Positions 46,236 to 58,196 of a stretch of 64,000 bases of DNA are shown here, in pieces. Every line of letters starts with the position of its first letter. The first letter of the stretch is position 1. The DNA lies in contig NC_057005.1 in the NCBI RefSeq assembly GCF_000002595.2, positions 7,354,193-7,418,192 of the forward strand, written 5' to 3'. The notes beneath the pieces are model-generated. The model worked only from the letters and a program-made list of their open reading frames with translations, did not search any database and had not been told where the DNA came from. Source of the DNA: Chlamydomonas reinhardtii. Its lineage: Eukaryota > Chlorophyta > Chlorophyceae > Chlamydomonadales > Chlamydomonadaceae. The translations under genes were made by a program, and so were the position numbers.

Positions 46236-49200
46236 CGCAAGGGGGAACGCTTAGCCCGCTGCCGAGGTGATACAGGCGACATGAGAAGAAACGCATGACA
46301 ACTGGGCTGGTTGCCTAGGTAGCGATGATGCTCGTAACAGGGGCCATTGGTTGTATCCGCGCCGGGGCATGCATGTAAATGCTGCAGCTGGGCCTCGCCG
46401 GTGAACCCACCTGACCAGGGAAGCTGGTGTTCACCGCCACGTTGGAGGCGTTGAGCGAGCGGTAGATGACGGTGGTCAGGTTGCGGATGGACTGCAAGGC
46501 AAGGGCAAGGAGCACGCGTAGGGTAAGGCGCAGAACTGTTGGGGACTGGGGAGGCAACGTGCCGCGAACGGCAGGACTCGATACGTGAAAGGCCAAGAGC
46601 CCAGCCGGCGTGCTCACACAGCACAAAGCCAAACAGAGGGCCAGGGCTCACCGTCTCATACTTCAAGATGTCCTTGCCCATGGTCAGCGACGGAGCGTAG
46701 GCGCCGAAAGCGAAGATGGCGGCAGACAGGAAGCCGGCAATGATCAGGGTGAACACCCAGGCGGCGAATTGCTGAGGGGAGACGAAGGATGGGAAAGGGA
46801 TGTCAACAAGGCATGTAAGCAAGCATGGGCCGTGGGCGGTGTGTCCTGAGTCACAAATGGCATTGGCTGCATCCATCACATGACAGGTTACTCCCATGGC
46901 CACGAGCACCCCGCCCCGCACCTTGGCCAGCAGCCTGTAGTTCACGCCGGTGCGGACGCTCTCGACCAGGCCCACACCCATTTCGGCACCGGTGATAATC
47001 TGAGTGGTGGACACAGGCAGGCCGTACACGGAGGCGACGGAGATGGTGATGCCGGCGGCCAGCTCAGCGCAGTAGCCACGGGCGGGAGTCATCTGCGTGG
47101 CCAGACACGTTTGGGACCACTGTCAGTCTCGCTGCGCAAAGCAAGTGTGGAGCACTGCGCCATCCCGTACGTTCCAAGTGATGTTCCCTCTCCAGTGCCA
47201 TTTTAACGGCACGAAGTAAAACCCCTTGGGCTGTGCGCACCTTGGCCAGGCCCACGCCCAGGGTCACAATGATGTTGTAGCCGTAGGTAGCCAGGCCCAC
47301 CACAATGCCGGCGCCGCCCATAGCAAGCACCCAGATGGGGGTCTCGCCGTTGGAGGCGACGTTCCAGAAGCGGTACACGTGGTAGATACCGGCGAAGGGG
47401 CCCACAGCGTTGGCGACATCGTTGGCTCCGTGCGCGAAAGACACGGCGCAGGCGGAGAAGACCTGCAGGTACTTGTACACCTGCTCGGTCTCGGGGGAGA
47501 ACACCTCGGCGGCGGCGTGCAGGTCGTGGACGGCACGGTCGGTCTCGACGTTCTGCATTATTTCAGCCAGGCGAGGGCATAAGGAGCACAGGCACAGGTC
47601 AAGAATGCACATGCAGGGGCTGTGTAATGTGGGCATGCACGCATGTCTGACCCAGCAAACTTGAAACAGAACGCATGTATGGCGTGACAGACCGAAAGCC
47701 TGTGACCAAAGCACCAAGGCCTTCCTATCCAACGCAAAAAACACTAACCCACCGCATGGATGTCCACGTCCAGGCCACGGGTGGCGGCCTTCTTGATCGA
47801 GTTGAAGATCTTCATGGCCTTGGAGGTGGGCTCAGCATCCTCCACACCCTCCTTCTCCTTGCCAGCGTTGGCCTCGGCGTCAGCGGCCTTCTGGGCAGCC
47901 CTGCAGGCGCGCCGATAAGAGCGAATGTGTCAGCGACAAACAAACAGGAGCATAAGCAACTCAAGCCGAAACATGTTCATACAACCGAGTATGGGATGAA
48001 CAAACAGATGTGCAGGTGCAGGCGCACGCCAAGGCCTGTCCACCAACCCAACTCACTCGTCCATGTCCTTGGTGACCTGGCGGCGCAGAATCCAAGTGCC
48101 GGGGAAGCAAGCCAGCACAAACAGGCCTGCGGGCAAAGCACGAGACACATGTAGGCATCAATGACGTGAGAACGCAGGGGCAAGACACGTGATTGATGCA
48201 CCTGATGCCATTGCAAACAAGATGTATGGAAACTGCGTGTGCTGCGACGCAGCGACGGCGGACCTACTCTGGCATGGCATGTGTGTGCAGCCCCTTGCTT
48301 AAAACCCGGCCGCGCACTGAGTGCCGCCACAATCGTAGTAGCTTACCAGCAGCCACCACGGCCGACACCCAGGCGGCCTTGTGGCTGGTCCAGCCCGCAA
48401 CCTTGCTGGCGCCCTTGTAGATAACGAAGAAGAGGTTGATGAACACAGTCAGGAACACCAGCAACGGGAACACCCAGATGGCCAGGGTGGTGGAGTTCTG
48501 GCGGCGCAGCACGATGAGGCGGTTGAAAAAGTAGAGGACACCGGCAGCAATGCCTGAATGGATGGGCGGGAAGCAGGACAAGCAAGGCATGATGGGGTCA
48601 GAGGACAGCAAAACAACCATCACCATCTATCAAAATGCTCAGCACCGCGGTACGTAATGCACTTAAACAATTACCCAGCCACGCGTCTACGCACCAGCAG
48701 TGATGGGCGACACGAACCAGGAGCAGATGACGGGCACCAGACCGGTAGAGTAGGGGAACTCCTTCTTGCGGTCGTTCCACACCACGGCGCCGGAACCGCC
48801 CCACACCAGAGCAAAGCCCAGCACGGCGCCGATGATGGAGTGGGTGGTGGACACGGCCAGGGACAGGTACGTGGCAATGTAAAGCCAGGTAGAGGCGGAG
48901 ATCAGGGCGCACAGCATGCCGTACGCAAACATCTCGGGCATGTCTTGGAACGCGGCGGGGCGGGCGATGGAGCCGGCGATGGTGCGTGCCACCTCGCCGC
49001 CCAGGCCCAGGGCACCAGCGAACTCGAAGATACCGGCGATAATGCAGGCCTGGCGAAGGGAGATGGTCTTGGCGCCGACGGAGGTGGCGAAGGAGTTGGC
49101 GACTGCAGAGCGACGCAAGGAGCAGGGTGAGCAGGCATGAGCGATGTGCCGGCTGGCGTCCGGTGCTGACAATGGGCTTGCACACTGGGCAGCACCACTA

Positions 49201-49690
49201 CTGCCAAGTTGTGCAATGAGCGACATGTGAAGTTACATTAGAGCAAGTAAGCCCTTGTCGCCTCACCGTCATTAGCACCAATACCCCAGGCCATGGCGAA
49301 TGAGGCGAGGGCGCCGCAAATCACCAGCCACTGCGAATAAAGAACGAGCGATACGAAGGCATTGGTGTCAGCAAAGCAGTTGTATCAGTTGAACCACAAC
49401 CAAAAGGGTCAACCGGACTCATATTTACCCCGGCAAAAGCAGGTCAACAGGTTCAACATTATAAGGATGGAAAACCGCGCGACGGCGGGAACGTGAAGCC
49501 GTCGGAAACAGCAGTCGGGCTTAACCGTCTATGTTAGTTCTCAGACAGACAGCGAAACTCTCCAACTCCTACGAGGCCGCTCGAGCGCGACGTCGTCGTC
49601 TGCCCGAGTATCCTTTGCTGGACAGCAGCCACGCGAGCATGCTAAACTGCTTGCGCTCACCATGTAATCGGTCCAATACTCCGGAGGCAT
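45763..49690 (-). CDS. PTB: PTB-type phosphate transporter, copy 3
   Basis: Eleven exons: 49661-49690, 49267-49330, 48695-49102, 48347-48553, 48057-48126, 47753-47900, 47241-47552, 46922-47092, 46652-46771, 46411-46491, 45763-46026; 624 aa. It shares both Pho4 signatures (GIGANDVANSFATSVG, AHGANDVANAVGP) but differs from copies 1 and 2 in intron plan. Exons 4 and 5 are fused (207 nt), exons 9 and 10 are each split, and the first intron falls after MPPEYWTDYM instead of within the Asp codon. The central loop reads KEKEGVEDAEPTSKAMK. A conserved aggaaag donor at 49904/49903, also in copy 4, implies a 5' untranslated exon and a 213-bp leader intron, which puts the ATG at the first base of exon 2. 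The intron at 46027-46410 contains a (TG)n(CG)n run. Confidence 0.93.
46203..46238. repeat. (TG)n(CG)n microsatellite
   Basis: About 12 TG units followed by several CG units, in the intron between the last two exons of PTB copy 3. Copy 4 lacks it at the equivalent place. Confidence 0.9.
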
Positions 49691-51585
49691 CTGCGTCGCG
49701 CAGAGAAGGCAGGGTTGAGTGCGACGCACATTTCGTTTACACAGCGCTCAGCTGGACAAAGAGCGGCGGCAGGCCACAAGACAGCGAAGGCATGCAAGAT
49801 TGGAGCAAACGCTCGCTCGCACGCAGGCGCTGCGGGGGACCGCACGCATCACAGCTACAGTGCACCGCGGGCACCTAAAGAACGACTTGCGCGTGAGGCT
49901 CACCTTTCCTGGCTGGTAGCACAAGTCAAAACCAACGAGGGTGGGTGGGTGGGTTGTGTGAACCAGGTGTGGACGCACGACGGTCAGAGCGAGCTGGCAA
50001 GGCTCCTGGAATGTATTTGGAACACAATACATATGAACGGCGACGAGTTCATCTTTTAAGAAGCCGCTCGCGATCGTATAACTGGAATTTGCCGCATATC
50101 CGCTTCGGTAAGGAATTTGCCTTACTCCGACGGACTCCCCCAAAACTAGTCCCGCAAATGTGCTATATTAATTCAATCAATTCAAGCGAGTAAGCTTTTT
50201 CTTTGCGCTACTCCTGTGGCCGCGACCGACCATCCGCGTGGCTGCGACGGACCCATGAACGGTTTTCCAATTCCTACCACGCGCGCGGCGAGGTTAAGCT
50301 TTCTGATGCGAAAATGTTGCGAATTCGTCTAAAATGCACCCTATTCCACGCAACTTGTTGTGTGCTCAAATAACGTACGGCCAACGAGAGCGCGCGTCGC
50401 CGACCCTTGATCAACCACGCTCCGGTCGGTAGCACTTTTGCCGTATACGCCGCGGGCGTTAGGCAGTTCGCCCCGCTGAGGGCAGTGCGGGAACGTGCAA
50501 AATAGAGGCCTCTAATAGCATTTGTTGCACTGATTTGAAAGATGTAAGCGGTTCTTGCCAAGTCCAAAAACTCTTCTGGATGTGGCAGCACTAGCCTGTA
50601 ACTCAGCAAACCGCCGTTATCTACCTTCGGCTGCCTTCAGTTATATTCGCGACGCGTGACCGGACCTAGCGCTCGCTCGCATCGGCCACTCGGATCCCTA
50701 GACCCCGGCCCCCCTTCCGCTTCGGCTCCGCCTCCCGGCTACTGATACCGCTACTCACCTGGTGGCTGCAGATGACTTCGACTTCTTGCGCACCCATGCT
50801 CACAAATTCTCCAGTGGGGCCCGCATCCAGCCCCCTGCGGGATTGGCAAGCCGAGTGCAGACACGCGCGGACAGTCAGCAGCAGCAAGAACTTCAGGGTA
50901 CATACCCGACCGTATGTGGGCGCCCATCGTGCCGCCCTCCTCTCAGCGCCACCACAATCCTCCCGCCCCCACGCTCGCCTGGAACACCCTGGTTACGTGA
51001 GCATTCCCAATATCGTGAGACCTAATTTATGAATGCAACATTACAAGAAGGGACAGTCCGACCAAGCAAGGGTGCCCAGCACCCAAGTCAGGCAGGAGGG
51101 AACCAAGGAAACCGCCCTCCCCCCCAGCTGGCAGCCGACCTTTACCAAACCGTGCACTAATGGGGCTTGGGCACGTAGGCCTCCCCACTCTCGCGCGCAC
51201 TTACCACCAGTACTGCAGCGGTTCTAGCCAGCAGCCGAGCGGGCATGTCACACGCCCATGATCCATATGCGTGCATCGGTCCTGTGGTCACCAAGGGACC
51301 TGGCAGCTGTGAGCCTGCACTTCAGGGCAGCCATTGCCAGCGAGAGACTAGCAGGCACACCGTGGGGGTGGGGGGTGGTCAAGCCCCCAGGTTGGCCCCC
51401 AGATGAAATGCCGCGGACATGTAAACATGCCGTTGCTACAGCTGCAGCTTACCTGGCTCCACCTCGTTGATGGTAGAAAGCTGCGGCCTTGCGGGCCTGT
51501 TGGAGTAAGCAGGTAGGCATCGTAAGGTTAATGCATTTTTACACTGATATGAAAGCTATAAACAGCTCTAGCCAAGGCTCTATGC
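49691..51585. other. Upstream region of PTB copy 3; no other supported gene
   Basis: 49691-49903 is the inferred leader intron of PTB copy 3, and the leader exon and promoter lie just beyond 49904. From about 50100 to 51585 I see no family resemblance in any frame. Short open frames near 50762 and 51258 have no splice or motif support. Confidence 0.45.
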
Positions 51586-51797
51586 GCACCTTGGCCAGGC
51601 CCACCACAACGCCGGCGCCGCCCATAGCAATCCCCAGATGGGGGTCTCACCGTTAGGCGACGTTCCAAAAGCGGTACACGTTGTAGATACTGGCGAAGGG
51701 GCCCACAGCGTTGGCGACATCGTTGGCACCGTGCTCTAACGCCACGGCGCCGGAGAAGACTTGCAGGTACTTGTACACCTGCTCGGTCTCGGGCGAG
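51586..51797 (-). pseudogene. PTB exon fragment (second Pho4 signature exon)
   Basis: A minus-strand fragment of the 312-nt PTB exon, closest to copies 3 and 4: SPETEQVYKYLQVFS, then EHGANDVANAVGPFASIYNV and RFWNVA. Compared with the intact exon it has lost the segment encoding LATYGYN and its surroundings, apparently between two ggcctggcca-like words. It also has small frame-disturbing changes. No neighbouring PTB exon is recognisable. Confidence 0.85.
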
Positions 51798-52507
51798 GAT
51801 GGATCTGGAGGGGGGGGAGAGCGTCGGGCTACCGCGTGCGTGCTAGCGGTTTCCTTACGTGTACACGCCCAAACATATACGCGACGTACGCGCACACATA
51901 TCGTTCGGGAAAATACACCATTAATCCTTAGCAGCCTGTCCTTGAATGCGCAGAACGTACAGCGGGGGGGGGCAGGCAATTCATACGAGCTATTACAACT
52001 GTCTTGCGTTCTGTGCGATGTACAGACGGCACGTACGGTATCCCCCACCACATACAGAAACGTGGCGCTACAGGGCGTGCTTCAGGCAGGTAAATATATC
52101 CAGAAACGGTGTTGTTAGACACCGAACTCAGTACTAGTACTACTACCAAATATACACGGCGTTGACTCAATCAAATACATAATAAAGTGACGCCTGGACG
52201 CAGACGCTGCACGTGCCTCCTATTGAGTTTAGTTTGTGTGTCGCTCGCGTTTGCGCAGGACAAGCAACATCACCTCCTGGTGCCTCCCGCCCCCTGCAAC
52301 ACCCTCCCATTCATCCTAGTGACGTTGATGGGTTCTTGGATCATAAGATAAGCCCCCTACTGTGATCAATCTGCACCCGTCCGACCCAACATCGACGAAT
52401 TAATCAAGTTACCCGGACAACCCTGCAATCCATAATGCAACGCAAGAACGCGAGATGGAAACAGTCGTGGGTGCACCCCACGGAGCTGTGACATATTTCA
52501 GCGTCCT
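51798..52507. other. Intergenic between PTB fragment and PTB copy 4
   Basis: No supported exon. TTACA at 51993-51997 (TGTAA on minus), 511 bp past the stop of PTB copy 4, is a possible polyadenylation signal. Confidence 0.4.
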
Positions 52508-55500
52508 TTACCGTCCGCCGGCAGCGCCCGCGGCGGGAGCGGCCACGGCGTAGGGCTTGACCTCGATAGTGCTGGCGGCGTAGGGCTGGTTGGCGGGCAC
52601 GTAGGCGCGGGTGGAGCGGTTGAAGCCGGTGGTGATTACAGAGTAGTTCACGTAGGTAAGGTAGGCGTTGTTCATCTCGGTCGCCAGCTGGGTGGGGTCG
52701 ATGTAACCAATGCTCCTGACGTTGAATATGTTGTTGATGGTGCGCGTGTTGGTGGTGATGGTGCGGTTCAGCGTGGGGTCGAACTGCGGCCGGGAAAGGG
52801 AAAGGGAAAGGCCGTTCAACGCAGGAGGTCGATCAAGGCTGACTAAGGGCACGGCAAGCCTAAAACCAGGTACACAACAGGGCGGAAGGCCAGCGCGGCT
52901 AGGGCCAAGTGCGGGAACATAGATGTGCGCGAAGGCTGCAACTGGGCCTCAAACCCACCTGGCCGGGGAAGCTGGTGTTCACCGCCACGTTAGAGGCGTT
53001 GAGCGAGCGGTAGATGACGGTGGTCAGGTTGCGGATGGACTGCAAGGCAAGGGCAAGGCCGGAGCACGCGTAGGGTAAGGCGCAAAAGTGTCGGGGATTG
53101 GGGAGGCAACGTGCCGCGAACGGCAGGACTCAAGGCAAGATGTGAAAGGCCAAGAGCACAGCCGGCGTGCACACACAGCACAAAGCCTAACAGAGGGCCA
53201 GGGCTCACCGTCTCATACTTCAAGATGTCCTTGCCCATGGTCAGCGACGGAGCGTAGGCGCCGAAAGCGAAGATGGCGGCAGACAGGAAGCCGGCAATGA
53301 TCAGGGTGAACACCCAGGCGGCGAATTGCTGAGGGGAGACGAAGGATGGGAAAGGGATGTCAACAAGGCGTGTAAGCAAGCATGGGCCGTGGGCGGTGTG
53401 TCCTGATCACATATGGCATCGGTTGCATGCGTTACTTGACATTCCCCGTGGCCACGAGCATCCCGCCCCGCACCTTGGCCAGCAGCTTGTAGTTCACGCC
53501 GGTGCGGACGCTCTCGACCAGGCCCACACCCATTTCGGCACCGGTGATAATCTGAGTGGTGGACACAGGCAGGCCGTACACGGAGGCGACGGAGATGGTG
53601 ATGCCGGCGGCCAGCTCAGCGCAGTAGCCACGGGCGGGAGTCATCTGCGTGGCCAGACACGTTTGGGACCACTGTCAGTCTCGCTGCGCAAAGCAAGTGT
53701 GGAGCACTGCGCCATCCCGTACATTCAAGTGATGTTCCCTCTCCAGTGCCATTTTAACGGCACGAAGTTAAACCCCTTGGGCTGTGCGCACCTTTGCCAG
53801 GCCCACGCCCAGGGTCACAATGATGTTGTAGCCGTAGGTAGCCAGGCCCACCACAATGCCGGCGCCGCCCATAGCCAGCACCCAGATGGGGGTCTCGCCG
53901 TTGGAGGCGACGTTCCAGAAGCGGTACACGTGGTAGATACCGGCGAAGGGGCCCACAGCGTTGGCGACATCGTTGGCTCCGTGCGCGAACGCCACGGCGC
54001 AGGCGGAGAAGACCTGCAGGTACTTGTACACCTGCTCGGTCTCGGGGGAGAACACCTCGGCGGCGGCGTGCAGGTCGTGGACGGCACGGTCGGTCTCGAC
54101 GTTCTGCATTATTTCAGCCAGGCGAGGGCAGAAGGAGCACAAGCACAGGTCAAGGACGCACATGCAGGGGCGGTGTAATGTGGGCATGCACGGCATGTCG
54201 GACCCAGCAAACATGAAACAGTACGCATGTATGGCGTGACAGACCGAAAGCCTGTGACCAAAGCACCAAGGCCTTCCTATCCAACGCAAAAAACACTAAC
54301 CCACCGCATGGATGTCCACGTCCAGGCCACGGGTGGCGGCCTTCTTGATCGAGTTGAAGATCTTCATGGCCTTGGAGGTGGGCTCAGCCTCCTCCACGCC
54401 CTCCTTCTCCTTGCCAGCGTTGGCCTCGGCGTCAGCGGCCTTCTGGGCAGCCCTGCAGGCGCAACGATAAGAGCGAATGTGTCAGCGACAAACAAACAGG
54501 AGCATAAGCAACTCAAGCCGAAACATGTTCATACAACCGAGTATGGGATGAACAAACAGATGTGCAGGTGCAGGCGCACGCCAAGGCCTGTCCACCAACC
54601 CAACTCACTCGTCCATGTCCTTGGTGACCTGGCGGCGCAGAATCCAGGTGCCGGGGAAGCAAGCCAGCACGAACAGGCCTGCGGGCAAAGCAAGAGACAC
54701 ATATAGGCATCAACGACGTGAGAATGCAGGGGCAAGACACGTGATTGATGCACCTGATGCCATTGCAAACAAGATGTATGAAAACTGCGTGCGCTGCGAC
54801 GCAGCGACGGCGGACCTGCTCTGGCATGGCATGTGTGTGCAGCCCCTTGCTTTAATCCCGGCCGCGCACTGAGTGCCGCCACAATCGAAGTAGCTTACCA
54901 GCAGCCACCACGGCCGACACCCAGGCGGCCTTGTGGCTGGTCCAGCCCGCAACCTTGCTGGCGCCCTTGTAGATAACGAAGAAGAGGTTGATGAACACAG
55001 TCAGGAACACCAGCAACGGGAACACCCAGATGGCCAGGGTGGTGGAGTTCTGGCGGCGCAGCACGATGAGGCGGTTGAAGAAGTAGAGGATGCCGGCAGC
55101 AATGCCTGAATGGATGGGCGGGAAGCAGGACAAGCAAGGCATGATGGGTCAGAGGACAGCAAAACAACACCATCCATCAAAGAGTTCAGCACCGCGGTAC
55201 GAAATGCACTAAAACAATTACCCAGCCACGCGTCTACGCACCAGCAGTGATGGGCGACACGAACCAGGAGCACACCACAGGCACCAGACCGGTAGAGTAG
55301 GGGAACTCCTTCTTGCGGTCGTTCCACACCACGGCGCCGGAACCGCCCCACACCAGAGCAAAGCCCAGCACGGCGCCGATGATGGAGTGGGTGGTGGACA
55401 CGGCCAGGGACAGGTACGTGGCAATGTAAAGCCAGGTAGAGGCGGAGATCAGGGCGCACAGCATGCCGTACGCAAACATCTCGGGCATGTCCTGGAACGC

Positions 55501-56176
55501 GGCGGGGCGGGCGATGGAGCCGGCGATGGTGCGTGCCACCTCGCCGCCCAGGCCCAGGGCACCAGCGAACTCAAAGATACCGGCGATAACGCAGGCCTGG
55601 CGAAGGGTGATGGTCTTGGCGCCGACGGAGGTGGCGAAGGAGTTGGCAACTGCAGAGCGACGTGAGGAGCAGGGCGCGTTGGCAGAGTGCAAAGGCGTGC
55701 GTGGGCGCACGGACGGGAGGCGGTGGTTCCACTGAGCACCACTACTGCCAAGATGTGCAGTGAGCAACACGAGAAGGCACACAGCTAGCACTTCGTCTCA
55801 CCATCATTAGCGCCGATACCCCAGGCCATGGCGAATGAGGCGAGGGCGCCGCAAATCACCAGCCACTGCAAGAACGGATGCAAGGCAGCGGGGCGGGGTG
55901 CTATCAGGGTCAAGTGTTTTCCAGTCGCACGCACTTCCGTTGTCCTCAATTTGATACATTTTACTGCAGATAAATCGCACAGATGACTCTACGCGACCGG
56001 GAAGCTGGCCCAACCGCCTTGCTCACTCTACTACACCGCGACCGGCAACTTCGAGCTAGATTAATGCTACGTGTAGCACAATGGTATGAATATTTATTGA
56101 GCTCGGCCGCCACAGCTAAGCTTACGCCCGCCCCAAAACAACTTACCATGTAATCCGTCCAATACTCCGGAGGCAT
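52508..56176 (-). CDS. PTB: PTB-type phosphate transporter, copy 4
   Basis: Same eleven-exon plan as copy 3: 56147-56176, 55802-55865, 55242-55649, 54899-55105, 54609-54678, 54305-54452, 53792-54103, 53474-53644, 53209-53328, 52959-53039, 52508-52783; 628 aa. The extra four residues are a small Ala/Gly expansion near the C-terminus (PAAGAAGGR against PAGGR). Protein differences from copy 3 are few (for example AFAHGANDVAN against SFAHGANDVAN). Most introns match copy 3 almost exactly; the last intron and the first do not. The leader exon ends with aggaaag at 56401 and the 224-bp leader intron ends directly before the ATG. Confidence 0.93.
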
Positions 56177-56553
56177 CTGCGTAGGGAGTTGAGGGTGCAA
56201 GTGGGGTGCAAGACACGCTCACTATGCAGAGCGACCAGCCAAGAGGACAGCGCGCGAGGATGCGCGCTGAAATCGCAACGCCGTGCGCTCCGTCGTGGAT
56301 TGACCCGAGCGCTCGCGCTGGCCACACCAGACTTCTTGCTAGGCCTGCGCAGGCCGCAACTGGACTATTTTACAAGAAGCACTAGCACAGAGCGACTCAC
56401 CTTTCCTAGTCGCCTGCGAAGAAGGGCCCGTCAAGGGGAGATGTAAGGGCGCGACTGCCGCTGACAGGCGCGTCGAAGCTGACCTGGAAATGCAAACAGC
56501 AATTGCAAACAAGCGTGTTGTATTGCGTACAGACGACGGGGCTCATGATTAAG

Positions 56554-56563
56554 CTTTATATAA
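56554..56563 (-). promoter_or_regulatory. TATA box of PTB copy 4
   Basis: Minus-strand ttatataaag. Transcription would start near 56525-56530, giving a leader exon of roughly 125 nt that ends at the conserved donor at 56401. The geometry is coherent, but no start-site data are available. Confidence 0.55.
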
Positions 56564-58196
56564 CTCGCTTGGCGCACCGGTGCACGGGAGACGCATATGC
56601 CCGGGGGTACCCTGGTGACTAAAAGTGGATCACGGGCCCTACCCTCCCACGCCAATTGCCTGTCCGACCCGGTCCGACGCGAAAGCTTTTCCAAAGGACT
56701 CTCGCGCGCACCGACCCAAACAGCACGTGAAGATATAAGCTGCACACAGCACCAACGTGTGCGTCCATGGCACAGGAAGCAGACGCACGCAATTCGTAGT
56801 CTAGTCAGACAGCACACGTGGCCAGTCTAACTTTCTTCGCGCATGACGGACATGCGAGCTTCAAGGCGACTAATCGCAAAGATGCATCCCCAATCAATTG
56901 CAATTTGTATTTGGGGCACCAGTAGCGCGCTCACATATATAGACAACTGCCGTTCTAGGGTCCTTACTTCGCCATGTTGTTCTTCACCGGCAGCGCTTCC
57001 AGCCACCATTATAATGTTACGAGTATTCTATATGTGCCACGAGCTCTATGCGTAGATTGCTACGGAGCTGCTGATACTCCTGTGGCGTGGTGTGGGCCGA
57101 ATGTGCATGTCGGGAACAGTAGGCAGGAGCTCAACACGAACAGCCGCCTGGTTTGTGGACGGATGCCAGAACTGAAGTGCACCCGGGCTTGGCCCAACCT
57201 GTTGTCGGACCTACCGCAGCACCGTCATTTCATGGGCAGTTCGTCGGTACAACGCCGGCTGCGCATGCTGTGAGCGTGTCGCTACCTTGTGTGCCGGTTC
57301 GCCGGCAGTGCCATGGGTCGTACCTGCGTGGGTGTCGGCGTGGGGTGTCGGCCAGCACAGTTTTATACCCGCAAACGACGCGAGGAGCGTGAGGAATGCG
57401 TGTGAGCAAACCTTCAAGCTCCGCAGCGCGATGGCTCGCCCTTTGTGGGGACTCACAGTCTGGCGTGGTATAGCGGGGTGGCAGTGTGTAGCTGGGACGG
57501 CTGTGAGCGCATTGTGTGGACACTAGGTTGAGCAGGGGAGAAGCAACTTAGTAAGTGCGGCCAGCAAAGCGTCGAGCCCAGCAGCTGATGTCCTTCTCGG
57601 ATTCCGTTTAGGCCTTGGCTTTGCCTTTGCGCCTTTGCCTAGACCTCAGCTTGGCTATCGTCGGCTTTGGCCTCAAGGGCTCGGGCGGTGCACTTTAGTG
57701 CCCGTTTTTCTGTCTTGCTTGCTTTCAAGGGTTTTTGCATAGCCCGTCACAGCCGTCACAGCCGTTACTCATAGCCAAAACACGCAAAAAAGGCAACAAC
57801 CCAATGTAAGGGTCTTGCCGAGGACTATGGCTGTCGCCCCCTTTGTGGGGCGAGCCAACGGGAGCCAACTTCCAGCCAGCCAGCAACTCGTCGGTACAGT
57901 AACTCCGGCGTTCGACCGGCCGCGCACTCCTGCCCTGCCGTTGCACATTGTATGCCATCTGTTAGGTTCTGGGAATCAGCTGCACCCTGCGGGACTTTAC
58001 CAACCTGCCTTACTACTGTCCCATCGCACACCCGCAAACGACGCGTGAGGCATCGGTTCACGGATTGTCCCCTATAAGACACAACTAGATAATTAGGTTG
58101 AGCCCCCCGCTGCTCCTTAGGAAGTCTGGAGGCGTGAGGGCCATTGCGGGACCCAACAACAATGCAACGCAACGTGACCCCGGAAAACTGACTTCC
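56564..58196. other. Repeat-rich flank, no supported gene
   Basis: Two loosely similar segments, about 57240-57385 and 57885-58045, each begin with cgtcggtaca and end with acccgcaaacgacgcg. The words ctttgtgggg plus gcgag recur nearby (57435, 57840). Short tandem words (gccgtcaca) lie at 57745-57770. These look like fragments of an unidentified repeat family. No protein signal. Confidence 0.45.

Noticed and set aside
51430-51500. Apparent PTB exon-7-like segment (ARKAAAFYHQ) with a donor on minus
   Set aside because: It lies downstream of the exon-8 fragment on minus, the wrong order for exon 7, and similarity is limited to a few residues.
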